From assembly GCF_913777145.1 (NCBI RefSeq), contig NZ_CAJYPS010000008.1, positions 26,188-90,187 of the forward strand: a DNA stretch of 64,000 nt, read 5' to 3'. Below, piece by piece: positions 38,464 to 47,945 of the stretch (positions are counted from its first letter, which is position 1; every line of letters starts with the position of its first letter). A program made the position numbers and the translations under genes. The notes under the pieces were generated by a model. It was not told the origin of the DNA. It searched no databases and was given only the letters and a program-made list of their open reading frames with translations. This stretch comes from an uncultured Roseateles sp. (lineage in GTDB: Bacteria; Pseudomonadota; Gammaproteobacteria; Burkholderiales; Burkholderiaceae_C).

Positions 38464-41400
38464 TCACTGTTGCAGCAGGTCGCGCCAGGACAGGCGGCGC
38501 GTCGCCCCGGCCACGTTGGCGGTCGGTGTGGGTGTCACCGCGGTGCTCACGTCGGAGAGTCGCGTGATGCTGACCACCTTGTTGTTGGGCAGTCGGATCA
38601 GCGAGGGGCGGGTCGCGATCGCATCGCCCAGCGACACGCTGGTCACGCCCTGGGCCGAGTCCACCGAGCCGCCGGTCGCGTAGTTGAAGAAGTTGGCCCA
38701 GGAGCTGCCGCCCACCTTGCACAGGTCGCCCTGGGAGATCACGTTGGAGTTCACGACCAGCGTGCCCAGTGCCAGCTGCGGGTCCACATTGACCCGTTCG
38801 CGCGACAGCGGCAGGTCCACGAACCAGCCGCCGTCCTCTGCCAGGTTCACATTCTTGTTGCTGTTGGTGCGCACCACCTGCCCCGAGGTGCAGGCGCTGG
38901 AGCCGGTGGGGCACTTCAGCGCGTTGCCGCCCGAGTCTGTGCTGGTGAGCGTCTGCTGCACGAACTTGTTGGCGGTGTTGCGCGGGTTGCCTATGCCGGT
39001 GTCGGTCATCGGGTCCTTGATGCCGTAGATGCTCTGCACATCGGTGTTGCCCAGGTCGCTCATGCCCAGGTAGCGCCCGGTGCCCACGAAGACCATCACA
39101 TAGTTGCCCACCTGGCCCAGTTCCGGGCGCGAGGTGATGGGCTGGACCACGCCATCGCCATTGCTCAGCGTGGCCAGCAGCAGGGCTTCGCGGCCGGGGG
39201 CGCCGACGTTGTCGTTCACGTCGAAGCGCCACAGGTTGCCAAGGTTGTCGCCGCCGTAGACGCGCTGGATGGTGTTGTCGGTGAGGCTGTTGTCCACCCA
39301 CGCACGGATGTGGGCCAGGCCTGCCGGCGTGGCCGAGCTGCCCTGGCTGGTCACCAGGGTCGGGATGGCCGGTATGCCGGTGCCAGCGTCCAGCACGTAG
39401 AGCCTGCCCTTGCCGTCGGCGGTGTTGTTGTAGCCCGAGCCGAACATCACCACCCAGGTGCCGTTGGCCAGCTTGCCGATCTCCGGCTTGCCCAGCGTCA
39501 GGCCCAGGTTGCTGTCCTTGAACTCCCACAGCAGCTGGGGCGAGCTGGGCGTGGTGATGTCCAGCGCAAAGTAGCTGCGGCCGCCCGCGCCCAGGCCGCT
39601 GACGAGGATGGTGCGCCAGTTGCCATTGATCTTCACGTCCTGCACGACCGGCGTGCCATCGACGAAATACTGGTGGTTGGCCGCGTACTGCTTGTCGGCC
39701 AGCAGGTAGAGCTTGGGCAGCACCTCGGTCGGGATGAAGGCCCAGACCTCGGCGCCGGTTTGCGCATTGAAGGCATGCAGCATGCCGTCGTTGGCGCCCA
39801 CATAGATCATGGGCGTGTTGCTGGCCTGCTGGGCGGCGAAGCTGGAGTACCCGGCGTCGACATAGTCGACCAGCGACTTGGCCACATAGACCGCCTCGGA
39901 GTTCACGATGTCGCCCAGCACATGCACGCGCTGGCGGAAGTACTTGCCGGCTGCGTTCAGGTCGCCCTCGTTGCTGCGGTCGCCGGCCAGGTAGTCCACC
40001 AGCGGCTTGCCGCTAGCACTGTTCTGGGCATCGCCGCTGAGGCAGTAGGCGGCACCGCTGCAGAACTGGCTGAGCGCTGGATTGGTATTGCCACTGTTGG
40101 TGGCGGCCGTGATCCAGGCCTTGTTGAAATAGGTCTGTTCGCTGCTGCTCAGCCCATCCCAATTGAAGACCTTGAGCTTGCTGGCGGCGGCACCCGTGCC
40201 GCTGTCGTGCATCAGCAGCCTGCGCTGGTTGTTGGTGTCCACCAGGGTCTGGGCTGCCCAGCTGACCTCGGCCTTCACCGCGCCGGTGTCCAGGTCGATG
40301 CTCTGGGCCTTGAGCTCGCCGGTCCAGTCGGCGGACTGGAAGTTGGACAGGAAGACCTGGTTGTCACCCGAGGCGACGTTGGGGTTGCTGGTCGTGGCCG
40401 CCGCCGCCGCCGCCGCTGCGCCGCCTATGGAGGCCAGTGCGCTGGTCAGGCCGCTGTACAGCGTCGTCGGGTTAGACGCACTGAAGTAGGTGCCATGGCC
40501 ATTGACCGCCGCGTGCCAGAGGTCGTCCACGGCGGTCAGCTTGTTGCTTTCCGGCATGGGCCAGTTGCAGGTGCCGCTGGTCTGCCAACTGCACACGCCC
40601 GCGGCAGGATCCGCAGCGGTGCCGTTCTTCACGGCCTCAAAGTCCTTGGCCCCACCACTCAGGTAGCTGGGGGCGAACTGCATATAGCCCGATGCACCCA
40701 GACCCAGTGTGAAGGTGAACATGCGCTGGAAGCTGATGGTCTCTGAAGAGTTGCCATTGCCGCACAGGTCGGCGCCATCCTTGCTCACGCACACGCCCGC
40801 GCCGGTGGTACCGGTGCGCAGGTCGGTGTTGTAGTAGTAGGCGGCGACGTCGGCCAGCGTGTTGCCGGTCTTGTTGCCATCCAGCATGGGGCGGTCCAGG
40901 TTGCCATCCTGGTCACCAATATCGGTCGAGCCGTCCAGGCGCTTGGGGTTGGCGGTTTCGTTCCAGAAGCCGTCGGTGGACAGCACCGTGAAGTTGCGCT
41001 GGCAGGAGTACTGCATGGGGTCTTTGACGGTCCCGCCCTTGAAGCTGTTGCCGTTCATCTGTCCGCCAAAGAGTCGGCCCGCATCGGACAGCGCGGTGCG
41101 CAGCGGCGTGCCGCCGCTGGGCCTGGCGGCCTTGAGCTTGGCGAACCAGTTGGTGCGCTGCGTGCCGTCGAAGGTGTCGAGATTGAGGAAGTCGCTGCCG
41201 GTCGCGTTGTTGATGCTCATATAGCCCACGCGCCGGTTGCTGCCCAGCGAGCCAAAGGCCGAGGCGGCCGACGACTTCATGGACTGCATGCGCGAGTGGT
41301 AGTAGGTCCACCAGTTCGCGAAGTTGGTCATCTCCTCGTCATAGCTGCAGTTGCCGGTGGTGGCCGTGCTGTTGGCGGGGAGTGCGGCAATGCCGGCGCA

Positions 41401-42792
41401 GTCCTTGCGGCTGACCGGCCGCACGAAGGTGTTGGGGTTGTTTGTGGTGCCCGGCGTGATGTCCACGCGCTGGAAGCTGCCGGGGTAGTAGCTGGACGTC
41501 GGCGTCACGTAGTTGGAAAAGGCCGGGCTGGTGGCTGGCGAGAAGCTGCAACTGGAGTTGCTGGTCGCGCTGAGCTTGGCCGTGCCGGTGAAGTTGCCGG
41601 CCGACAGCGGCGCGCTGATGGTGAGCGATGAATTGCTGGCCGTGGCGCTGTAGCCGGTGCTCGCGGTCTTGGCGTTGATGCCGGTCGCGAGGTTGCTGGC
41701 CAGCGTGTTGGCGGCCGCCGTGGCACCCGTGGCCGTGCCACCCAGCAGGTCCACGCCGTTGACGATCACCGACTGTACGGCCACGGTCTTGGGGTTCTTG
41801 CCGGTGCTGCAATTGGCGACCGACAGCGCAATCGTCACGCTGGCCGGATTGCCGGTGCTGGCCGAGAAATACTTGGTCGGGAAGCGCGGGTACTTGAAGG
41901 TGCCATTGCGTACCGCCTGGCAGGCGGCGACCGCAGGCTGCAGCAGCCGTGCGTTTGCATCCGAATTGCACCAGCGCACCTTGGCCGGGATGTTGTAGCT
42001 GGTTGTCGCCCCCATGCGGCAGTCGCGCAGGTCGATGTCGTTGCAGTACTCCGGCGTGTTGATGTCGTAGTAGTGCGGCCCGAAGTCCCGCGTGCTGACC
42101 GTCGCGCTGTCCGGCGCGCCGCTGGCCACCGAGCCACTGCCCTTCGCCGTGGTGGCGTGGTAGGTCGTGTAGTTCTTGCCGTTGACCGTGCCGGGTAGTA
42201 CGTAGTTGTCGTTGCGCAGGCAGTCGGTGTAGTTGGTGTCGGTGCACCATTCGGTGTCCGGAAACTGCGTGAGCAGGTTGATGGAGCTGGTGTTCTGCAC
42301 CTCGTAGGCGTCGTTCTTCACCGAACTCCAGGTCGACGTATTGCTGCGGTTCTGCGTGGCCCAGTAGGTGCCATCCGACTTCACCGGGGGTGAATAGGTC
42401 ACTGCCGGGTCATAGGCCATGCCGTTGAAGCCCGCCGCCAGGAAGGGGGGGTGGGCGGTCTTGGCAAACGGGGGCGTGCCGGTCCAACAGGCATTGCTCT
42501 CGTCGCCGTTCTGACAGCAGGCATTGGCGAAGGTGCCGCTGTTGGTGCCGGTGGCGCCGACGCTGCGGCACAGGGCCGGGTTGGCGCCCGTGGCGCCATC
42601 GTTGCCGTTGATGTGGTCGGGCAGGAAGTCGAAGTTCATGGACCCCGAGTCATCCAGCACGAACAGCAGGTTGGCCTTCACGCCGTCCTGGTTGGAGATG
42701 ATCAGCGGCAACTGGGCGACGTCGGTGACGGCCGCCTGGGCCAGGCTGGCGCCCAGCAGCAGGGAGAGGAGGCAGTAGCGGATGCGAAGCAT
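38464..42792 (-). CDS. pilY1: Type IV pilus tip adhesin/assembly protein PilY1
   Basis: A 1442-residue secreted protein. It has a signal peptide (ending SLAQA), a VWA-type domain with the MIDAS motif D47-x-S49-x-S51 (FVLDDSGSMNF), a cysteine-rich N-terminal half, and an inserted Ser/Thr/Ala-rich beta domain at about 315-425. The C-terminal beta-propeller contains the hallmark YVGANDGMLHAFNAQTGAE near 992. PilY1 sits at the pilus tip with the minor pilins, primes assembly and acts in adhesion and mechanosensing. The ATG at 42792 has GAGG eight bases upstream; a GTG at 42801 does not. It is preceded by pilX. Confidence 0.93.
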   Translation of the reverse strand: MLRIRYCLLSLLLGASLAQAAVTDVAQLPLIISNQDGVKANLLFVLDDSGSMNFDFLPDHINGNDGATGANPALCRSVGATGTNSGTFANACCQNGDESNACWTGTPPFAKTAHPPFLAAGFNGMAYDPAVTYSPPVKSDGTYWATQNRSNTSTWSSVKNDAYEVQNTSSINLLTQFPDTEWCTDTNYTDCLRNDNYVLPGTVNGKNYTTYHATTAKGSGSVASGAPDSATVSTRDFGPHYYDINTPEYCNDIDLRDCRMGATTSYNIPAKVRWCNSDANARLLQPAVAACQAVRNGTFKYPRFPTKYFSASTGNPASVTIALSVANCSTGKNPKTVAVQSVIVNGVDLLGGTATGATAAANTLASNLATGINAKTASTGYSATASNSSLTISAPLSAGNFTGTAKLSATSNSSCSFSPATSPAFSNYVTPTSSYYPGSFQRVDITPGTTNNPNTFVRPVSRKDCAGIAALPANSTATTGNCSYDEEMTNFANWWTYYHSRMQSMKSSAASAFGSLGSNRRVGYMSINNATGSDFLNLDTFDGTQRTNWFAKLKAARPSGGTPLRTALSDAGRLFGGQMNGNSFKGGTVKDPMQYSCQRNFTVLSTDGFWNETANPKRLDGSTDIGDQDGNLDRPMLDGNKTGNTLADVAAYYYNTDLRTGTTGAGVCVSKDGADLCGNGNSSETISFQRMFTFTLGLGASGYMQFAPSYLSGGAKDFEAVKNGTAADPAAGVCSWQTSGTCNWPMPESNKLTAVDDLWHAAVNGHGTYFSASNPTTLYSGLTSALASIGGAAAAAAAATTSNPNVASGDNQVFLSNFQSADWTGELKAQSIDLDTGAVKAEVSWAAQTLVDTNNQRRLLMHDSGTGAAASKLKVFNWDGLSSSEQTYFNKAWITAATNSGNTNPALSQFCSGAAYCLSGDAQNSASGKPLVDYLAGDRSNEGDLNAAGKYFRQRVHVLGDIVNSEAVYVAKSLVDYVDAGYSSFAAQQASNTPMIYVGANDGMLHAFNAQTGAEVWAFIPTEVLPKLYLLADKQYAANHQYFVDGTPVVQDVKINGNWRTILVSGLGAGGRSYFALDITTPSSPQLLWEFKDSNLGLTLGKPEIGKLANGTWVVMFGSGYNNTADGKGRLYVLDAGTGIPAIPTLVTSQGSSATPAGLAHIRAWVDNSLTDNTIQRVYGGDNLGNLWRFDVNDNVGAPGREALLLATLSNGDGVVQPITSRPELGQVGNYVMVFVGTGRYLGMSDLGNTDVQSIYGIKDPMTDTGIGNPRNTANKFVQQTLTSTDSGGNALKCPTGSSACTSGQVVRTNSNKNVNLAEDGGWFVDLPLSRERVNVDPQLALGTLVVNSNVISQGDLCKVGGSSWANFFNYATGGSVDSAQGVTSVSLGDAIATRPSLIRLPNNKVVSITRLSDVSTAVTPTPTANVAGATRRLSWRDLLQQ

Positions 42793-42822
42793 GGTGGGCA
42801 CCTCGTGGGGAGAGGCGTCGCG

Positions 42823-43473
42823 TCAGATCGCGACGACGGCCTGGATGAAGCTGGTGGCGTTGCGCGGGCCTTGCACCCGCACCGTGATGCGGTAATAGAC
42901 TTGGCCGGCTTGGCGCAGCTTCAGCGTGCTGGACTTGGAACTGTTGGCCACTGCGGCCGGCAAGGTCGGGGCGGCCTCGCAGCCGGCGTTGGCGGGCGCT
43001 CCAGCGTTGGAGCACAGGCGCTGAATCAAAAAGCTCACCTGGTTGCCATTGGCATCCGTGGCCAGCGTGTTGGTCAACCCGGCATTGGCCTGCGCGTCCC
43101 AGAAGGATTGCCAGGTCTGCGTGGCGTTCGGGTCGGCCCGGGTGGCGCTGTAGTTGTAGAGCGCGGCCGGGTTGGCCGGGTTGTTGACGATGGTGTTGTA
43201 GAGCGCGTTCAGTGGCAGCGGCGTGGCCCCGGCGCTGGTGGGCGCCTGGGTGGCGGTGGACTGCTGCTCCAGCCAGGCCACGGCGCGCTCTATGCCCACG
43301 TCGGCCGCCTGAACCACCGCCTGCTGGTAGGCCAGGTTGCCGGCGACACGGTTGCTGCCGAACACGCCGCGCATCATGCCCACCGCCGCCAGCGACAGCG
43401 CGGCCAGCACGATGAGCGCCAGCACCAGCACCAGGCCGTGCTGGCTATGGGAAGTCGGACGAGGGCTCAGCAT
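42823..43473 (-). CDS. pilX: Type IV pilus minor pilin PilX
   Basis: A 216-residue minor pilin. The N-terminus HSQHGLVLVLALIVLAALSLAAVG is the PilX-type prepilin segment (G|L junction, no canonical Glu5), followed by helix QAADVGIERAVAWLE and a beta domain with two cysteines in LCSNAG and AGCEAAP. It participates in the tip complex with PilV, PilW and PilY1. The start overlaps the pilW stop by seven bases. Cleaved by PilD. Confidence 0.88.
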   Translation of the reverse strand: MLSPRPTSHSQHGLVLVLALIVLAALSLAAVGMMRGVFGSNRVAGNLAYQQAVVQAADVGIERAVAWLEQQSTATQAPTSAGATPLPLNALYNTIVNNPANPAALYNYSATRADPNATQTWQSFWDAQANAGLTNTLATDANGNQVSFLIQRLCSNAGAPANAGCEAAPTLPAAVANSSKSSTLKLRQAGQVYYRITVRVQGPRNATSFIQAVVAI

Positions 43474-44522
43474 GACAGGAAGGCCGGCTCGTTGGCACCC
43501 GGCGTGTTGCGCAGCGGTATGGTGGTCTCGAAGGTCTTGTAGCGGTACTTGGTGGCGTCGCTGCCGCCCAGCGAGATGGGCGCTGAGGCCTGGCCGGACC
43601 AGGTCGGCGCCGAGGCCGCCACGTTGTCCTTCTCGGGCTGGCGGTTGCGGGCCACCAGCGTGAGGCTCACACCGACGATGCGGGTCAGCGCGCACCAGCT
43701 GGTGGCGGCACTCATTGTGGGTGTGGTCTGGTTGTACACGCCCACCCGGCCGTTGCGCGGGGCCGCCGTGTCCTGCGCATACAGCGCACGCAGGCTGACG
43801 ATGTTGTCGGCCACCTCGGTCCAGTTGGCCGCGTCGCTGCTGGTGCAGTTCTGGGCCATGAAGTCACAGGCGGTCAGGCGGGCACCGCGCACCGCGTAGG
43901 CGATGAAGCGCGGCGCCGGGCCCAGATTGAAGACCACGCCGTTGGACGCACTGGCTACGGCCGTCTGAACCGAAATCAGCCCGCCGGCCGGCGCTGCGGT
44001 CAGACCGGTCAGGTTCAGCGTGCAGGGGAAGGCTCGGGTGGGCGTGGTGATGATGATGCGATCGGTAACCTGGAAGGACAGCGGCGCGGTCACCGCGTAG
44101 CTGGTGGCCGTGGGCTGGGCGCTGATCAGGCTGCCCTCGGGGGAGCTGTCTCCGGCGCCATAGGACACCAGCAGCACGTCCGTGTTGGCGTCGCCCGCCG
44201 GGATGCCGGCCGGGTTGATCAGCAGCGGTGCCAGCAGGGGCACGGTGTTGGTGTTGGGCAGCGTGAGCGCACAGCCCAGCATCTGCGGATTCATCAGGCC
44301 CTGGCCGGCCTGGCGCAGATCGCGCTGCAGCAGGCTCAGCGCGATCGCACCGGTGGTCTGGGCATCATCCCCGCCCGCGGTGGAGCGGCGCATGCCCTCG
44401 GCCATGCGGAACATCTGCATGATGACCAGCACGGCCGCCATCGCGACGACGATGCCGACCAGCAGCTCGATCAGGCTGACGCCGCGCGCGCGCAGCAGGG
44501 GGAGGGTGGGGCGTCGCATCAT
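43467..44522 (-). CDS. pilW: Type IV pilus minor pilin PilW
   Basis: A 351-residue minor pilin with the prepilin motif RARG|VSLIELLVGIVVAMAAV, then RSTAGGDDAQTTGAIALSLLQRDLRQAGQG, the PilW-family signature region. Several cysteine pairs occur in the C-terminal half. It belongs to the pilus-tip priming complex. Two adjacent ATGs (44522 and 44519) both overlap the pilV stop. The frame is open upstream, but that part overlaps pilV antisense-like sequence. Confidence 0.9.
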   Translation of the reverse strand: MMRRPTLPLLRARGVSLIELLVGIVVAMAAVLVIMQMFRMAEGMRRSTAGGDDAQTTGAIALSLLQRDLRQAGQGLMNPQMLGCALTLPNTNTVPLLAPLLINPAGIPAGDANTDVLLVSYGAGDSSPEGSLISAQPTATSYAVTAPLSFQVTDRIIITTPTRAFPCTLNLTGLTAAPAGGLISVQTAVASASNGVVFNLGPAPRFIAYAVRGARLTACDFMAQNCTSSDAANWTEVADNIVSLRALYAQDTAAPRNGRVGVYNQTTPTMSAATSWCALTRIVGVSLTLVARNRQPEKDNVAASAPTWSGQASAPISLGGSDATKYRYKTFETTIPLRNTPGANEPAFLSC

Positions 44523-45019
44523 CGGATTTCGTTGACCAGCACGATGCTGTGGGCCGGGTCGGTGCTGCGTTCGCCGGGCGCTTTCCAGAACATGGTGATC
44601 GTCACCTGCACGCTGGGGGGCAGGCCGGTGGCCGGCACGGCCGCGCCGGCCACGATGGCATTCAGCGGCTGGACGGTCGTGAAGGTGACCGTGGGCGGGT
44701 TGCTGCCCGCGCCGGGCAGCGCGTCCGCCACGCGAGCCTTCCAGGTGTTGTAGCGGGCGCCGCCACTGCCCGCGCTGCCGAAGTTGGCGGCCAGCGTGGC
44801 GGCGGTGCGGTCGGACAGCCACATCTGGCCCAGCAGATCATTGGCCAGCAGCGTCGCGTCGGCCCGGTACTTGGCCTGGCCGGATTCCTGGGCCGCGCGC
44901 GACTGCAGGCCGATCAGGCCCAGCACGCCGAACGCGAAGATCAGCAGCGCGATCAGCACTTCCAGCAGCAGCACGCCTTGTTGGCAGCGGGAGTTGGGGG
45001 CGCGCTTCATGCTCAACAT
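44519..45019 (-). CDS. pilV: Type IV pilus minor pilin PilV
   Basis: A minor pilin of 163-166 residues with the prepilin segment QQGVLLLEVLIALLIFAFGVLGLIGLQSRAAQES, typical of PilV. ATG at 45019 (MLSMKRAPN) overlaps the fimT stop by seven bases, while ATG at 45010 gives a leader of usual length; both are plausible. It forms part of the tip complex with PilW and PilX. Confidence 0.9.
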   Translation of the reverse strand: MLSMKRAPNSRCQQGVLLLEVLIALLIFAFGVLGLIGLQSRAAQESGQAKYRADATLLANDLLGQMWLSDRTAATLAANFGSAGSGGARYNTWKARVADALPGAGSNPPTVTFTTVQPLNAIVAGAAVPATGLPPSVQVTITMFWKAPGERSTDPAHSIVLVNEIR

Positions 45020-45630
45020 CCCTGCGGGTCGCTGCTGGCGAGCTTGGGGTTGCACATGCGGATCTGGCCGGCGGGCGACACCAGCAGGCGCAGACAGGTG
45101 ATGGGGCCGCCGTCCGCCGCGCACGCGCCCGCGGTGGAGCTGATGTTGATGGTCACGGTGGAAGTGGTGGTGGCCGGCGCGACCACCACCTGCCGGCCCA
45201 GGCCGTTGAACACCACCTGGTTCACCGAGGCCACGACGTTGGTGCCGTTGCCCACTTCGTTGGCGCGCTTCATCAGCATGCTGGGGGCGGTCGAGTCGTC
45301 GGGGGCGGCGTTGCAGGCGTTGGTCACCAGGTCGGCGCTGGCATCGGCATCGACCAGGTCCACCACCCAGTTCAGGCCGGTGGTGCTGAGCTGGCAGCTG
45401 GCGTCCAGCGTGTCGGTCAGTTGGAAGCGCACCTGGGTGTTGCGACTGGTGGCCTCGCTCTTTGCGTATTGCAGCCCGGCCAGCAGGCCCTCGGCCGTGC
45501 TGCGCACGCGCGTGCCGGCCAGCCAGTTGCCGAAGCTGGGGATGGCCACCGCCAGCGCGATGCCGGCGATGGTCACCACCACCATCAGCTCGATGAGGCT
45601 GACGCCGTGCTGGCGACGCAGGCTCAGCAC
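45013..45630 (-). CDS. Minor pilin of the FimT/FimU (GspH) family
   Basis: A 205-residue pseudopilin-like protein: LRRQHG|VSLIELMVVVTIAGIALAVAIPSF, then WLAGTRVRSTAEGLLAGLQYAKSEAT, which defines the GspH/FimT domain. FimU-type proteins connect the tip complex to the major pilin, and FimT-type proteins in some bacteria bind DNA during natural transformation. I cannot tell which from sequence. The GTG start overlaps the pilE stop by seven bases. Confidence 0.88.
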   Translation of the reverse strand: MLSLRRQHGVSLIELMVVVTIAGIALAVAIPSFGNWLAGTRVRSTAEGLLAGLQYAKSEATSRNTQVRFQLTDTLDASCQLSTTGLNWVVDLVDADASADLVTNACNAAPDDSTAPSMLMKRANEVGNGTNVVASVNQVVFNGLGRQVVVAPATTTSTVTINISSTAGACAADGGPITCLRLLVSPAGQIRMCNPKLASSDPQGC

Positions 45631-46076
45631 ACGCCGCCCTTCTTGATGACCCAGCAGCTGCTGTTGCCGGTCCAGCCGCTCACATTGCTGATCGTCGTGG
45701 TCTTGGTGTCGTTCTGGTTCACCGTGTAGGTGAAGCCTGTCATCGCACCCCGCCCGACGGCCTGCAGCGTGAAGCTGGTGGCGTCCGCGCCGGAGCAGGA
45801 GAAGGTGTAGTAAGGGCTGGTCTGGGTGTCGCTGCTGCAGGCCGGGGCGCCCGAATAGGTGCGGTTGTCCAGGAAGTACTGCTCCATCTGCACCCGCTTG
45901 GCCGCCAGGCCCGAGGTGGCGTCCGGGATGCGGCCCCGGGTCACGTAGTCGGTGTACTGCGGCACGGCCACGGCCGCCAGGATGGCGATGATGGCCACGG
46001 TGATCATCAGCTCGATCAGCGTGAAGCCGCGGACGTGGATCGGTGGAGTGCGCATACGGAAGCTCGAGGCTGGCAT
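45624..46076 (-). CDS. pilE: Type IV pilin PilE-like
   Basis: A 150-residue pilin with the canonical GFTLIELMITVAIIAILAAVAVPQYTDYV segment and a small C-terminal domain with a disulfide-type cysteine pair (CWVIKKGGVC at the very end) and the RVQMEQYFLDNRTY signature of the PilE/ComP-type minor pilins. It is the first gene of the pilE-fimT-pilV-pilW-pilX-pilY1 operon, so it is more likely a minor pilin than the main subunit. The start may instead be the ATG at 46055 (MRTPPIHVRG), which gives a ten-residue leader; neither has a strong Shine-Dalgarno. Confidence 0.88.
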   Translation of the reverse strand: MPASSFRMRTPPIHVRGFTLIELMITVAIIAILAAVAVPQYTDYVTRGRIPDATSGLAAKRVQMEQYFLDNRTYSGAPACSSDTQTSPYYTFSCSGADATSFTLQAVGRGAMTGFTYTVNQNDTKTTTISNVSGWTGNSSCWVIKKGGVC

Positions 46077-46336
46077 GGGGATATTGTGGTGTGGGTGGTC
46101 CAGGGGCGTTGACCGCTCGTCGTGGCGCGCCAGACGTTGGTCAGCGGTGGGCGGCGATTCGTGAACTGCCGCACGCCGCGACCGGGCTCCGCTGGTGACA
46201 GTTTGTGGCCCCGCGTAAGCGGGCGTGAACGAGGCTGCCGACAGGTATTGTCAGCAGTCCCCGGGCTTTTGCTGCACTGCGCCAGAGGCGGGACAGTGTT
46301 TCCCCTATCATGGCGCCCTTTGTTTTGGCCTAACCC

Positions 46337-47149
46337 GTGCAGTCCGCCCACACGCCACCGCTGATTGAGTTGCGCAATGTCCGCTGCGGCTATGGCGACC
46401 GCGTGATCCTCGACGGCGTCAACCTGACGCTGGAGCGCGGCAAGGTGCTGGCGCTGATCGGTACCTCGGGTGGCGGCAAGACCACGGTGCTGCGCCTGCT
46501 GGGCCGGCAGATCAACCCGATGTCGGGTCAGGTGTTGTTCGACGGTCAGGACCTCGCGCCGCTGGATCTGGCGGGTCTCTACGCCGTGCGGCGTCGCATG
46601 GGCATGCTGTTTCAGTTCGGCGCGCTGTTTACCGACCTGTCGGTGTTCGAGAACGTGGCCTTCCCGCTGCGCGAGCACACGGACCTGCCCGAGTCCATGA
46701 TCCGCGACCTGGTGCTGATGAAGCTCAATGCGGTGGGCCTGCGCGGCGCGCGCGACCTGATGCCTTCCGAGGTGTCCGGAGGCATGGCGCGCCGGGTGGC
46801 GCTGGCGCGTGCGATCGCGCTGGACCCTGACCTGGTGCTGTATGACGAGCCCTTCGCGGGCCTGGATCCGATCTCGCTGGGCATTGCGGCCCGGTTGATC
46901 CGTGACCTGAACGACGCGCTGGGCCTGACCAGCGTCATCGTGTCGCATGACCTGCACGAGACCTTCGGCATCGCGGACCAGGTGGCCATGATCGCCAACG
47001 GCCGCGTGGTGGCCCAAGGCACGCCGGAGGAGTTGCGCCACAGCGAGGATCCGCTGGTGCGCCAGTTCGTGCGGGCCGAGCCGGATGGCCCGGTGCGCTT
47101 TCACCAGCCGGCGCGGCCGGTCGCGGAAGATTTCGGGGTGGACGCATGA
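46337..47149 (+). CDS. mlaF: Phospholipid ABC transporter ATP-binding protein MlaF
   Basis: A 270-residue ATPase of the Mla pathway that maintains outer-membrane lipid asymmetry. It has Walker A GTSGGGKTT, MGMLFQFGALFTDLSVFENV (Q-loop region typical of MlaF), signature VSGGMARRVALARA, Walker B LVLYDEP and a C-terminal extension that binds MlaB. The GTG at 46337 starts the protein. The 260-base divergent gap to pilE shows no convincing promoter apart from a lone TATCAT at 46306-46311. It heads mlaF-mlaE-mlaD-mlaA-mlaC-mlaB. Confidence 0.94.
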   Translation: MQSAHTPPLIELRNVRCGYGDRVILDGVNLTLERGKVLALIGTSGGGKTTVLRLLGRQINPMSGQVLFDGQDLAPLDLAGLYAVRRRMGMLFQFGALFTDLSVFENVAFPLREHTDLPESMIRDLVLMKLNAVGLRGARDLMPSEVSGGMARRVALARAIALDPDLVLYDEPFAGLDPISLGIAARLIRDLNDALGLTSVIVSHDLHETFGIADQVAMIANGRVVAQGTPEELRHSEDPLVRQFVRAEPDGPVRFHQPARPVAEDFGVDA

Positions 47150-47925
47150 TGGGCTTCGCCACCCGCATCGGCACGGCGCTGCGCCGCACGCTGATCGATC
47201 TGGGCGCGTCGGCCCGGCTGTTCGTCGCGCTGCTGGCGCGCTCGCCGCGTGCGCTGACCCGCTTCGTGCTGGTGCGCGAGCAGGTCTTCTATCTGGGCAA
47301 TCGCTCGCTGTCCATCATCGGCGTGTCGGGCCTGTTCGTCGGCTTCGTGCTGGCGCTGCAGGGCTATTACACGCTGCAGCGCTACGGCTCGGCCGAGGCG
47401 GTGGGTCTGCTGGTGGCGCTGAGCCTGGTGCGCGAACTGGGGCCGGTGGTGACCGCGCTGCTGTTCGCCGGCCGGGCTGGCACCTCGCTGACCGCCGAGA
47501 TCGGTCTGATGAAGGCCGGCGAGCAGCTGACGGCCATGGAGATGATGGCGGTGGACCCGCTGCAGCGGGTGCTGGCGCCGCGCTTCTGGGCCGGTTTCAT
47601 CGCGATGCCCTTGCTGGCCGCGGTGTTCTCGGCCGTGGGCATCATCGGGGGCTGGCTGGTGGCCGTGCCGCTGATCGGCATCGACCCCGGCGCGTTCTGG
47701 TCGCAGATGCAGGGCGGGGTCGAGGTGTTTGCCGATGTGGGCAATGGCGTGATCAAGAGCCTGGTGTTCGGCGTGACCGTGACCTTCATCGCGTTGCTGC
47801 AGGGCTATGCCTGCAAGCCCACGCCCGAGGGCGTGTCGGCCGCCACCACCCGCACCGTGGTGCTGTCCTCGCTGGCCGTGCTGGCGCTGGACTTCATGCT
47901 CACCGCGATGATGTTTTCGATTTGA
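47146..47925 (+). CDS. mlaE: Phospholipid ABC transporter permease MlaE
   Basis: A 259-residue MlaE-family permease. An amphipathic N-terminal helix is followed by five or so membrane helices, with the conserved LVRELGPVVTALLFAGRAGTSLTAEIGLMKAGEQLTAMEMM coupling segment. Together with MlaF, MlaD and MlaB it forms the inner-membrane MlaFEDB complex. The start overlaps the mlaF stop (ATGATG, two possible ATGs). Confidence 0.95.
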   Translation: MMGFATRIGTALRRTLIDLGASARLFVALLARSPRALTRFVLVREQVFYLGNRSLSIIGVSGLFVGFVLALQGYYTLQRYGSAEAVGLLVALSLVRELGPVVTALLFAGRAGTSLTAEIGLMKAGEQLTAMEMMAVDPLQRVLAPRFWAGFIAMPLLAAVFSAVGIIGGWLVAVPLIGIDPGAFWSQMQGGVEVFADVGNGVIKSLVFGVTVTFIALLQGYACKPTPEGVSAATTRTVVLSSLAVLALDFMLTAMMFSI

Positions 47926-47945
47926 CGGGATGAGGTAGAACAACG

